This document shows, in pieces, positions 8,186 through 15,837 of a DNA stretch of 38,332 nt. Under the pieces are notes generated by a model that searched no databases, was not told the origin of the DNA, and worked only from the letters and a program-made list of their open reading frames with translations. Each line of letters opens with the position of its first letter. The stretch's first letter is position 1. The stretch comes from an uncultured Burkholderiales bacterium (GTDB lineage Bacteria > Pseudomonadota > Gammaproteobacteria > Burkholderiales > Burkholderiaceae_C). The DNA lies in contig CAJCDH010000128.1 of the NCBI GenBank assembly GCA_903961095.1, positions 1 to 38,332 on the forward strand, in the 5' to 3' direction. Position numbers and translations under genes: made by a program.

Positions 8186-9946
8186 TCACAACATTCGAAT
8201 TCTTTGCAGAGAAGGCGTTTTGATACCCGGATTTTTGCGCAAATAATCTGAAAGAGCATCTACATCGAGTTCGCCGCCAGCAATTGTGGGTGCTTGGTTA
8301 AATTGCTGAAATCCATCACCGCCACTTGCTAAAAAACTGTTCATGGTCACGTTATAAGATTGATTCATCTCTATGGGCTGCTGCCGTATTCGAATATTGA
8401 GAATCCGTTGACCTAAGCTCTGCTTAAGGTCTACTTCATAGCGCAGATTGTCAGATGGAAATAAGACTCTTGGGCGCGCCATGTTGACAAATTGATGCTC
8501 TAACAATTCTTTAATCTGTCGTCCTGTCATTCTCTTCACAACCAAGGTGTTGCCAAAAGGCTGCACCTTGAACAATTGCCCAAAATTGACAGTGCCACCG
8601 CCAAGAGGAATGCTCAGGTCAGCTCTCACTCCGCCCGGATTCATCAGTGCAAAGTCTGATTGGCCACGTGCTTCAGTTGAAGTGGAATGCCACTGCGCAT
8701 CGGCTATCAAGTTGCCCAACGCTGATTCGCCCGATGCAGAGCTGGTTCGAGTGAATGAATGAGGGAGGTGACTGACCACCTTCAAAACTTGAACCTGAGA
8801 CGCTAAGCGATATTCATTGACAATTTTTTCAACTGCCGGCTCCTTGATAAAACTGGGCAAAGTTGATTCAACTTGAACTTGCACGCCTGCAGTGTTCGTA
8901 AACGATTCGCTTTGAACGATGGTGTTGTGCGCAGACTTAGTGAGTACTTTTTGGCTAAGTGGGTCAATGCTTAATTGAATATGAGTGAGAAGTGTTCCGT
9001 ATTGACCTGCACTGGTTAGTAAAAACGGTTTAGCAGGGTTAATGTGTTGGAACTGGCACGCATAGGCACGGTGTGTATGTCCTGAAACAACCACGTCGTA
9101 AGCGGTGTCTAGTTTGTTGAGGACAGACACAATATCGCCTGAAAGACCGGGGCAAGTGGCGTCATTGTGACTCCCTTGAATCAAACCTCCCTCGTGAATA
9201 ACCAAGACAAGGGCAGAAACACCTTGCGCCTTGAGCACGGGGACCAAGGCATTGGCCGTATTCGCTTCGTCTTCAAATCTCAAACCTTGGATGCCTTCGG
9301 GCGTTACCAAGTTAGGTGTGGCTTTGAGCGTCATGCCCACAAAGCCTACTTTGACAGTGTGCTGGCCTTGTTGAAAAGTTTTGACACCGTAGGCAGGAAA
9401 CAAGGTTTGGTTATTTTCCTGCTTCACATTGGCCGCTAAAAACTCAAAATTAGCACCAGAAAACTGACGATTCACCTGGCAAGGATCGAGGCGAGTGTGC
9501 TTTTCACAGCCGCCATTGCGCATTCTTTGAAGTTCAGCTGTACCCTTGTCGAACTCGTGGTTGCCAACGGCATTGAAATCTATGCCCATTGCATTGACCG
9601 CTTCAATGGTGGGCTCGTCTAGAAACAGCGCAGATGTAAGCGGTGAAGCCCCAATCATGTCGCCAGCCGAAACCACCGCATGCAGTGGATTGAGTTTCTT
9701 AAAGTGTTGAATGGCTGCCGCAAGATAGGCCAGGCCACCAGCTGGAATTTCTTTCAACTGACCCTCTACCCGTTCCCTGACACTGAGGCCTGGCGGTTCA
9801 AGGTGGCCATGCAAGTCATTGAACGCCAAAATAGAAATATTGATGGGTTTGTTAGATGCTTTTGGAAACTCATTCAGTGGCGCGCATGCGCTCAGGGCAA
9901 TGGCTGATACAGCAAGTAACTTGTGCAGAGATGAAGTAGTTTTCAC
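8186..9946 (-). CDS. Lipoprotein 5'-nucleotidase / UshA-like metallophosphatase
   Basis: The start is a GTG at 9946 (586 aa), with GGAG about 9 nt upstream; it overlaps the psd stop as GTGA. The N-terminus is a lipoprotein signal with lipobox LSAC (Cys21). The N-terminal metallophosphatase domain has all metal-binding motifs: FNDLHGH (Asp44, His46), GDMIGASP (Asp96), GNHEFD (Asn129, His130), HEGG (His251) and SGHTHRAY (His290, His292). The C-terminal substrate domain has GNLIADA, NPGGVR and FLASGGDGF. The family removes phosphate from nucleotides, UDP-sugars or cyclic nucleotides in the periplasm; exact specificity cannot be read. A phosphate-scavenging role fits the rest of the window. Confidence 0.88.
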   Translation of the reverse strand: MKTTSSLHKLLAVSAIALSACAPLNEFPKASNKPINISILAFNDLHGHLEPPGLSVRERVEGQLKEIPAGGLAYLAAAIQHFKKLNPLHAVVSAGDMIGASPLTSALFLDEPTIEAVNAMGIDFNAVGNHEFDKGTAELQRMRNGGCEKHTRLDPCQVNRQFSGANFEFLAANVKQENNQTLFPAYGVKTFQQGQHTVKVGFVGMTLKATPNLVTPEGIQGLRFEDEANTANALVPVLKAQGVSALVLVIHEGGLIQGSHNDATCPGLSGDIVSVLNKLDTAYDVVVSGHTHRAYACQFQHINPAKPFLLTSAGQYGTLLTHIQLSIDPLSQKVLTKSAHNTIVQSESFTNTAGVQVQVESTLPSFIKEPAVEKIVNEYRLASQVQVLKVVSHLPHSFTRTSSASGESALGNLIADAQWHSTSTEARGQSDFALMNPGGVRADLSIPLGGGTVNFGQLFKVQPFGNTLVVKRMTGRQIKELLEHQFVNMARPRVLFPSDNLRYEVDLKQSLGQRILNIRIRQQPIEMNQSYNVTMNSFLASGGDGFQQFNQAPTIAGGELDVDALSDYLRKNPGIKTPSLQRIRML

Positions 9947-10815
9947 GTGATTTTCTCCAGCAAAGCTTGACCCATTTTGATGCGTTGACCCGTTTCAATA
10001 CCTTCGGCAAGTTTGAATCCTTTAGGCACAAAGACCAAAATGGTTGAGCCATGCTGAAACCAGCCTAACTCTTGCCCTTTGTAGGCTTCAATAGAGCAGG
10101 GAATTTCGTTGGGACCTTCGTAATCAACATGAAACAACAAATTGACGGCGTGCAAACGCAAGCTTGCAACCAAAATGGCTGCCACAGGCACCATGATCAG
10201 AGGCGTGCCGTCGGCCATTTTGAAGTTAAGTACAGCGCGCTCATTTTTACAAAAGAGTTGTTCGACTCTTTTTAAGGCAATGGGATTGACATTCCAAGTA
10301 TCGCCAGCAATGTGGGTCACATGCGTCAAAGTGGCATTGGCCGGCGCATGAAAACGGTGATACATGCTTGAAGTTAGGCGCAGAGTGACGTAAGTTCCAT
10401 TCTTAATTGACTCAACCAACTCGCCAGTTCTGGGGGTGAATCCCATTAGACTAGAAAGACTGTAAGGAAAACCTTTGGCTTGAAAAACTTGGGTGTGATC
10501 TATAGGGCCACATTCGCCCACGATGGCATCGCAAGGACTGCTCAAAATGTGATCGCGCATGTCAATCGATCGGGCACCAGGAATGAGCTCGCGGATGAAG
10601 CAATCATGCATGCTGTCAAACTTTGATTTTCGCGCTTCACTCAAATCAAGATCCGAGAACAGCTTCCAAACGCCAATAGAAAGATCTCGAATAATAGGGT
10701 TTTTGATTTGACTCCACCACCCAATGAAACGAGTCAATGTAATTCGAGGGATGCGATTTGTTAATAAAAAGTTCAAGTCCTCTTGTGTCGTGATTCTTTG
10801 AATTAATTGTTTCAT
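9943..10815 (-). CDS. psd: Phosphatidylserine decarboxylase proenzyme
   Basis: The enzyme converts phosphatidylserine to phosphatidylethanolamine at the inner membrane, using a pyruvoyl group made by self-cleavage. The cleavage site here is HGST, with Ser257 (counted from the chosen start) becoming the pyruvoyl end of the alpha chain; families usually show LGST or GGST. Other motifs are SSPCDAIVGE, with a catalytic-type Asp, and MYHRFHAP, with the two conserved His. I chose the ATG at 10815 (290 aa) because AGGA lies 8 nt upstream; the open frame reaches 10863 and a second ATG at 10821 is too close to that site. It is coupled to the downstream nucleotidase by a GTGA overlap and diverges from the aminotransferase gene. 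Confidence 0.9.
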   Translation of the reverse strand: MKQLIQRITTQEDLNFLLTNRIPRITLTRFIGWWSQIKNPIIRDLSIGVWKLFSDLDLSEARKSKFDSMHDCFIRELIPGARSIDMRDHILSSPCDAIVGECGPIDHTQVFQAKGFPYSLSSLMGFTPRTGELVESIKNGTYVTLRLTSSMYHRFHAPANATLTHVTHIAGDTWNVNPIALKRVEQLFCKNERAVLNFKMADGTPLIMVPVAAILVASLRLHAVNLLFHVDYEGPNEIPCSIEAYKGQELGWFQHGSTILVFVPKGFKLAEGIETGQRIKMGQALLEKIT

Positions 10816-10832
10816 TTTCATTTTCCTGTCAC
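10815..10832 (+). promoter_or_regulatory. Candidate PhoB box upstream of the class III aminotransferase
   Basis: On the plus strand the site reads TTTTCAT-TTTC-CTGTCAC, the 7-4-7 layout of a PhoB box. The second half-site matches CTGTCA(C/T) in all 7 positions and the first in 5 of 7. It ends 48 nt before the GTG start, and an A/T-rich stretch resembling a -10 element (TTTAAATA) begins 5 nt after it. It also covers the psd start codon, so bound PhoB could hinder psd expression; that is inference. Confidence 0.5.
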
Positions 10833-10880
10833 GAAATTTAAATAAAAAGATGACTTCAACCACTCATCTTCGGATTCAAC

Positions 10881-12530
10881 GTGTCTGTTCAACTAGCTTT
10901 ATCCCTTGGTGCTATTGCCATTTCAATTCCATACCTTAAGCGCAGACTAGAACTGTCTCGTGCGAAGCACCCCTCCCTTACGGGACACTCCAGAATGGCC
11001 AAGCGAGTTGTGTCTTTTTTACCAGGCTACGAATTCAACGAGGAACAATTCTTTTCATGTGATGGCGCACCAGAGTCGGTTGCAAGTACGAGACGTGCTG
11101 CTTTCTATCAGTTAGCGAATGAGTTGCAAACTCGCCACCCTCAAAGCATTGAGATGACGGCCGAAGCTCGTGAAATCATTTCGGATTTGCAATTCACTGG
11201 CGCCTATCGCGTTCCATTCCAGTTCAGTCCCTTGGTACGACAACACTTGAAAGTTGGTGCATTTATACAGTCTGCAGATGGCGTATTTGTGACAGACCAA
11301 GATGGGCAAAAATTTTATGACCTGACCGGCTCGTATGGGGTGAATGTATTTGGTGCAGATTTTTACAAAGCCTGCATGAAGGAAGGCTCTGAAAGAGTCC
11401 AAGAGGTAGGTGCAACTTTGGGTGCTTACCACCCATGTGTTGCCTACAACGTCAAAAGGCTTAAAGAAATTTCTGGACTTGATCAGGTTTCATTCCACAT
11501 GTCTGGAACGGAGGCTGTCATGCAAGCTGTTCGACTTGCCAGATACCATACGGGCCGGAAAAACTTAGTGAGATTTTGTGGTGCTTACCATGGATGGTGG
11601 GAAGATGTGCAACCCGGGCCTGGCAATCCTATGCCACCCAGAGAAACTTACACTTTACGGGACATGCATGAAAACTCATTGAGAGTTTTGCGAACTAGGA
11701 ATGACATTGCATGCGTTCTGATAAACCCCTTGCAAGCGCTTCATTTGAACCAAGGCGCGCCAGGCGATTCATCATTGGTCGATAGCAGTCGAAGAGCCTC
11801 CTACGACAGGGAGGCTTATACGACATGGTTAAAACAATTGCGCCAAGTTTGTACTGAGCGCAATATCGTGCTTATTTTTGATGAAGTATTTTTAGGCTTC
11901 AGGCTGGCAAAGGGGGGAGCACAAGCCTATTTTGGTGTCAAGGCAGACATGGTCACCTATGGCAAGACTTTGGGAGGTGGGTACCCTGTAGGAGTGGTGT
12001 GTGGGCGAGCTGACTTAATGAAACGATACCGCTCTGAGCGGCCAGCCGATATTTGTTTTGCACGGGGAACTTTCAATGCACACCCCCATGTGATGGGCGC
12101 TATGTCGGTATTCTTAGAAAGAATTGAAAGGCCTGAAATTTCAGCAATTTATGACAATCTTGATCAAACATGGGATCAAAGACGTCAAAAATTCAACACA
12201 GTCATGACCGATAAAGGCCTTCCATTGCGGGCTGCCAACATGTCCAGTGTCTGGAGTTTGTATTACACAGAGCCGAGCCGATACAACTGGATGCTTCAGT
12301 ATTATTTGCGTTCCGAAGGCTTGGCATTAAGCTGGGTAGGAACTGGTCGATTGATTTTCAGTCTCAATTACAGTGATGCAGAATTTGAAGAAGTTCTTGT
12401 GCGATTTGCGAAAGCTTGTGAAGCAATGAAAACAGCCCAGTGGTTTTGGGCACCGGTCGCGTTGACCAACAAACTCATCCGCAGAAGCATTTTGAAAGAG
12501 ATGTTTTTTAAGAAAAATACAACGATATAA
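10881..12530 (+). CDS. Class III PLP-dependent aminotransferase (glutamate-1-semialdehyde aminomutase-like), role unknown
   Basis: A 549-residue fold-type I PLP enzyme. Asp334 in LIFDEVFLGFR contacts the cofactor pyridine nitrogen, and Lys362 in TYGKTLGGGYPVG is the Schiff-base lysine. GTEAVMQAVRLAR and CGAYHGWWEDV are also standard. The first about 100 residues are an added segment beginning with a short hydrophobic stretch (LALSLGAIAISI) and a basic part, so it may be membrane-associated. The GTG at 10881 has no clear ribosome site; ATG at 10995 is the alternative, but it would cut off that segment. It is too long for HemL and lies next to psd rather than haem genes. The substrate is unknown; an amino-group step in lipid metabolism is a guess from context and the upstream PhoB-like site. 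Confidence 0.75.
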   Translation: MSVQLALSLGAIAISIPYLKRRLELSRAKHPSLTGHSRMAKRVVSFLPGYEFNEEQFFSCDGAPESVASTRRAAFYQLANELQTRHPQSIEMTAEAREIISDLQFTGAYRVPFQFSPLVRQHLKVGAFIQSADGVFVTDQDGQKFYDLTGSYGVNVFGADFYKACMKEGSERVQEVGATLGAYHPCVAYNVKRLKEISGLDQVSFHMSGTEAVMQAVRLARYHTGRKNLVRFCGAYHGWWEDVQPGPGNPMPPRETYTLRDMHENSLRVLRTRNDIACVLINPLQALHLNQGAPGDSSLVDSSRRASYDREAYTTWLKQLRQVCTERNIVLIFDEVFLGFRLAKGGAQAYFGVKADMVTYGKTLGGGYPVGVVCGRADLMKRYRSERPADICFARGTFNAHPHVMGAMSVFLERIERPEISAIYDNLDQTWDQRRQKFNTVMTDKGLPLRAANMSSVWSLYYTEPSRYNWMLQYYLRSEGLALSWVGTGRLIFSLNYSDAEFEEVLVRFAKACEAMKTAQWFWAPVALTNKLIRRSILKEMFFKKNTTI

Positions 12531-12538
12531 AACAAAGG

Positions 12539-12578
12539 GCAGTGAGTTGTTGTTTTTTAAATAAAATCAATTCACTGC
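12539..12578. terminator. Inverted repeat between convergent genes, possible weak terminator
   Basis: The arms GCAGTGAGTTG and CAATTCACTGC pair over 11 bp with one G-T wobble, around an 18-nt A/T-rich loop. It fills the 51-nt gap between the stops of two convergent genes. There is no T-run immediately after either arm, so it would be a poor intrinsic terminator; position is the main support. Confidence 0.35.
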
Positions 12579-12581
12579 GAG

Positions 12582-13076
12582 TTAAGAGGCTTTCTTAATT
12601 TTGATCACTGGATAGTGATTGAACACGTAGCCAGGACATTCATACCTTTCAATGTCTTCGCTTGATATCGGAAATGCTCCGCAATTAGATAATTTTCGAA
12701 AAGGCGAATTGTAGACGCCACATTGAAACTTATCGTCTTCAATGGGTTCCAGAAAAACGCATTGCTTGTTAAGGCAACAGTTACCACATTGAGTGCATTC
12801 GCCTGAAATATGAGTGGTCTGATTGATGCGAGCCTTGAAGAAGGTTTCGACATATCTTTTGACAGGCCCTTGAGAAAGTGCAGTGTGGTGGATGCGCAAT
12901 TTACGGAGAGTTTCTTTGTAATTCAAAACAAACTGAGGTTTGATAAATATGATTGCAAAGAAAATTGGCATCACCCACATGAACGCTCTTGCAATTAAGA
13001 GAATGAAGAAAGTTATAAATCTAATGAGTTGGTCATTGAGTGGCAGCGAGTGATTTATTTTTTTGATAAATTGCAT
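12582..13076 (-). CDS. Membrane-anchored YkgJ-type cysteine-cluster protein
   Basis: A 164-residue protein with a hydrophobic N-terminus (about residues 18-46, probably one or two helices) and a cysteine-rich tail. CTQCGNCC (Cys94, 97, 100, 101) is followed by Cys106, Cys119, Cys132 and Cys147, the pattern of the YkgJ / 'Fe-S oxidoreductase-like' family, presumed to bind zinc or an iron-sulfur cluster. The family has no secure function. Many YkgJ proteins are soluble, so the membrane segment is notable. It is convergent with the aminotransferase and follows mipA by 36 nt on the same strand, so they may share a transcript. The ATG at 13076 has no strong ribosome site. Confidence 0.7.
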   Translation of the reverse strand: MQFIKKINHSLPLNDQLIRFITFFILLIARAFMWVMPIFFAIIFIKPQFVLNYKETLRKLRIHHTALSQGPVKRYVETFFKARINQTTHISGECTQCGNCCLNKQCVFLEPIEDDKFQCGVYNSPFRKLSNCGAFPISSEDIERYECPGYVFNHYPVIKIKKAS

Positions 13077-13112
13077 GGCTTGATAGGTATGGCAGATGAT
13101 TTAAAAATAGAG

Positions 13113-13952
13113 TTAGCGTTGAAAATACAAGATGCCAACTTGACCCGATACAAACTCGCGATTTCCCGTTATTTTGGCTAAATCAGCGATTGGGCGGCAT
13201 ACGCCAAATGAAGAATACCAAGCCCACTGGCGTGAAATAGCTTGTTTGAAAGCCAGCCCCGCATTGATTTTTTCAAATCCTGTCTTGAAGGGCATGCTTG
13301 AATTTGAATTCATCCGGGCTTCGGAATTGCGCCAATGCTCTGCAGTTGCCCACGTTGTTCCCATGCTCAAAACAAATTCACTCTGCTTGAAGACAGGCCA
13401 AGAATATGACAAATCAAAGTGAAGTGTGGTGCTGTCACCCTGATTCAAAATATCTTGTGTCCAATCCATACTCGCACGCCAGTGGCGATTTATTCTGTGC
13501 TTAAGCATAACTCTGGATCGAAGCGTTTTTTGACCACCTTCAAAAACATCAAAGGACTCACCCGTACTGATGTTATGGACCCTCATTGACACCCCAACAT
13601 CCAAATTAGCATCGTCTAACAATTGGTAACTAAGTGCTGGCTCGCTGCCAAACTGGGTTGACCCCTGCCATGACTGTCCGTCTCCAATGCCAAGTTGCCA
13701 TTTGCCATATTTCAAACCAATGACAGGCCGAATCTTGGCTGAATGTTGCCATTCAGCGATGTCATTGGATTTCAAGCGCATTCCGATTGTGTAGGTGACT
13801 TTGTTTGAATCGGACAGTGCTGCTGTTTGATCAGATGAATCAACTTCAGCGTGTGTTTGATGGGCATACAGCGCTAGGATCAAAAAGATACATGCAAGAA
13901 CAAAAGTTTGAATTTTTGCTTGATAGTCAATATCAATTTGTTTGAAACACAT
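13113..13952 (-). CDS. MipA/OmpV-like outer-membrane protein
   Basis: A 279-residue predicted beta-barrel. A hydrophobic signal segment (about residues 16-35) ends near THAE. The mature part alternates amphipathic strands (IRPVIGLKYGKWQLGIGDG, LSYQLLDDANLDVGVSMRV, HWRASMDWTQDIL, WAWYSSFGVCRPIADLAKI), fitting MipA/OmpV proteins. The penultimate strand region with 'FGVxRxIxDLA' matches the family's 'GxxRLLGDAA' motif. The C-terminus ends in YFQR, not the usual aromatic last residue. The ATG at 13952 has a weak GAG 4 nt upstream. It diverges from phoD, and a PhoB-box-like site sits just upstream. Porin or scaffold roles are both possible. Confidence 0.65.
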   Translation of the reverse strand: MCFKQIDIDYQAKIQTFVLACIFLILALYAHQTHAEVDSSDQTAALSDSNKVTYTIGMRLKSNDIAEWQHSAKIRPVIGLKYGKWQLGIGDGQSWQGSTQFGSEPALSYQLLDDANLDVGVSMRVHNISTGESFDVFEGGQKTLRSRVMLKHRINRHWRASMDWTQDILNQGDSTTLHFDLSYSWPVFKQSEFVLSMGTTWATAEHWRNSEARMNSNSSMPFKTGFEKINAGLAFKQAISRQWAWYSSFGVCRPIADLAKITGNREFVSGQVGILYFQR

Positions 13953-13976
13953 GAACTCTGTTTATACAGCTGGGTT

Positions 13977-13994
13977 GTGAACGGCTGATGACAG
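13977..13994 (-). promoter_or_regulatory. Candidate PhoB box upstream of the MipA/OmpV gene
   Basis: On the minus strand the site reads CTGTCAT-CAGC-CGTTCAC. The first half-site is a perfect match to CTGTCA(T/C) and the second matches 5 of 7, at the correct 4-nt spacing. It ends only 24 nt before the start codon, leaving a very short leader, which lowers confidence that it drives this gene. Confidence 0.4.
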
Positions 13995-14010
13995 TTGATA
14001 TCATTTCAAT

Positions 14011-14028
14011 TTTTCATGGGCTTGTCAT
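14011..14028 (+). promoter_or_regulatory. Candidate PhoB box upstream of phoD
   Basis: The site reads TTTTCAT-GGGC-TTGTCAT (5 of 7 and 6 of 7 matches to CTGTCAT at 11-nt periodicity). A -10-like TACTAA follows at 14035-14040 and the phoD ATG at 14077. PhoD enzymes are classic Pho-regulon members, so location and target agree. Confidence 0.55.
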
Positions 14029-14076
14029 TTAATCTACTAAGAATGTCGCCTGTATCAATCATTAAAGGTGACTACT

Positions 14077-15762
14077 ATGAAAAACAACCAAGCTCGTCGT
14101 GACTTTCTTATTCGAGTGAGCTCCATCTCTGCAGCTCTCACAGCAGGCGGCATACTCAGTGCATGCGGGGGCAATGAGACCCTCATGGTGAACTTCGATT
14201 ATGGTGTCGCAAGTGGTGACCCCTTAAGTGACAAAGTCATTTTGTGGACGCATGCCAAATACCAAGACCTATCAGACGCTGTCGTCTTAACATGGCAAGT
14301 TGCTTCCGATATTGAGTTCTCTAAAATCGTATCGTCAGGATCCGCTCAAGCCAGCCCTGATTCGGGTTACACCTGCAAGGTAGATGCAACTGGCTTATCG
14401 CCCAATCAAACTTACTTCTACCGTTTTAAGGCTGGCCAACACACTTCGCCCATTGGTAAAACAAAAACTTTGCCAATAGGTTCCGTCAGTGAAGTGAAGC
14501 TTGCTGTTTTGTCGTGCTCAAACTATCCAGCTGGGTTCTTCAATGTGTACTCAGAAGTTGGTCGTTCCGATGTTGATGTTGCAGTTCATCTGGGTGATTA
14601 CATTTATGAATATGCTGCTACGGGCTATGCCTCTGATACCGCTGCTAGCTTGGGCCGTACCTCGGTACCAGCCAACGAAATTTTGACGCTCAGTGACTAT
14701 CGCATGCGTCATGCCCAATACAAATCTGATGCAGATTCAAAGCAGTTTCATGCAAACAAACCCATCATTGCCGTTTGGGATGATCATGAATTTACAAATG
14801 ACACATACAAAGATGGTGCCGAGAATCACACGCCAGCAACAGAAGGTAGTTTTTCAGTCCGCAAGGCAGCTGCAATTCAGGCATATCATGAGTGGATGCC
14901 TATCCGGTCTGGCTCAGACAAGGCCAAAATTTACAGAAGTTTTAACTTTGGAAACTTAATAAGCTTGCACATGCTTGACACACGTAGCATTGGTCGCGAT
15001 CTGCAAATTGAAATTACAGACTTGATCAATCCTGCCAAGCAAGCAGCAGCAGTGGCTGCTTTGTCCTCACCTACAAGACAACTTCTAGGTACTGAGCAAT
15101 TGCAATGGGTTCAAACACAAATGGCCACATCACAGGCCACTTGGCAGGTTTTGGGTCAACAAGTGCTAATGGCAAGAATGGAGTTTCCAGTCAGCATACT
15201 TCAGGCTCTGAATTCTTCTGATACCAGTCCTCAAGCGCTAGCTGCTGGAGAAAAAGCAATTTCAGATTACTTGACTGCAAAGACCAAAAAAGGACTAGGC
15301 ATGCAATTGTCGGATTCTGAAACAGCTTTGTTGAATCAAGCCAAATTGGGCTACAACTTGGATGCTTGGGATGGCTATCCTGCAGCCCGTGAAATTTTAT
15401 TGTCAACAGCAGCACAATTGAAAAAGCGCTTGGTCGTTTTGGCCGGTGACACTCACAATGCTTGGCACAGTAACTTGACGCTTATGTCTGGACAAAAAGT
15501 CGGTGAGGAATTTGCTACTTCCAGTGTCAGCTCACCGGGTTTAGAAGCATATTTGGCATTGCCACCTGCGCAAGTGAAAGCTATTTTTGAAGGTGTTGTC
15601 AACGACCTCAAATGGATGGATTCATCACGTCGTGGTTATTTGAAATTAAGCATCACGCCAGCTCAGGTTCAAGGTGAGTGGTTGTTCATTGACACCATTT
15701 CAAGCAGAACCTACAAGGTCGTTACGCCAACTGCAAATGAAAAGCGAATCTACAGTGCTTAA
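14077..15762 (+). CDS. phoD: PhoD-type alkaline phosphatase, Tat-exported lipoprotein
   Basis: PhoD releases phosphate from mono- and diesters outside the cytoplasm and depends on Ca/Fe. The start is the ATG at 14077 (561 aa) with AAGGTG 7 nt upstream; a GTG at 14068 overlaps that site and is unlikely. The N-terminus has a twin-arginine motif, RRDFL (Arg7, Arg8), and also a lipobox LSAC (Cys30), so it is probably Tat-exported and then lipidated. The PhoD N-terminal domain (FDYGVASGDP, VILWTH) precedes the phosphatase domain with LSCSNYPAGFFN, HLGDYIYEY, WDDHEFTNDTY and VLAGDTHNAWH. It follows a PhoB-like site and ends at a strong bidirectional terminator. Confidence 0.92.
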   Translation: MKNNQARRDFLIRVSSISAALTAGGILSACGGNETLMVNFDYGVASGDPLSDKVILWTHAKYQDLSDAVVLTWQVASDIEFSKIVSSGSAQASPDSGYTCKVDATGLSPNQTYFYRFKAGQHTSPIGKTKTLPIGSVSEVKLAVLSCSNYPAGFFNVYSEVGRSDVDVAVHLGDYIYEYAATGYASDTAASLGRTSVPANEILTLSDYRMRHAQYKSDADSKQFHANKPIIAVWDDHEFTNDTYKDGAENHTPATEGSFSVRKAAAIQAYHEWMPIRSGSDKAKIYRSFNFGNLISLHMLDTRSIGRDLQIEITDLINPAKQAAAVAALSSPTRQLLGTEQLQWVQTQMATSQATWQVLGQQVLMARMEFPVSILQALNSSDTSPQALAAGEKAISDYLTAKTKKGLGMQLSDSETALLNQAKLGYNLDAWDGYPAAREILLSTAAQLKKRLVVLAGDTHNAWHSNLTLMSGQKVGEEFATSSVSSPGLEAYLALPPAQVKAIFEGVVNDLKWMDSSRRGYLKLSITPAQVQGEWLFIDTISSRTYKVVTPTANEKRIYSA

Positions 15763-15791
15763 TTGAAAGAAAATTGCCCTTTAACTGGCAC

Positions 15792-15825
15792 AAAAAAACC
15801 CGCTCCAATGAGAGCGGGTTTTTTT
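15792..15825. terminator. Bidirectional intrinsic terminator after phoD
   Basis: A GC-rich stem (ACCCGCTC pairing with GAGCGGGT, loop CAATGA) is flanked by seven A on the left and seven T on the right, so it works on both strands. It lies 29 nt after the phoD stop and 12 nt from the stop of the convergent gene, serving both. Confidence 0.92.
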
Positions 15826-15837
15826 CGTCTATCTGTT

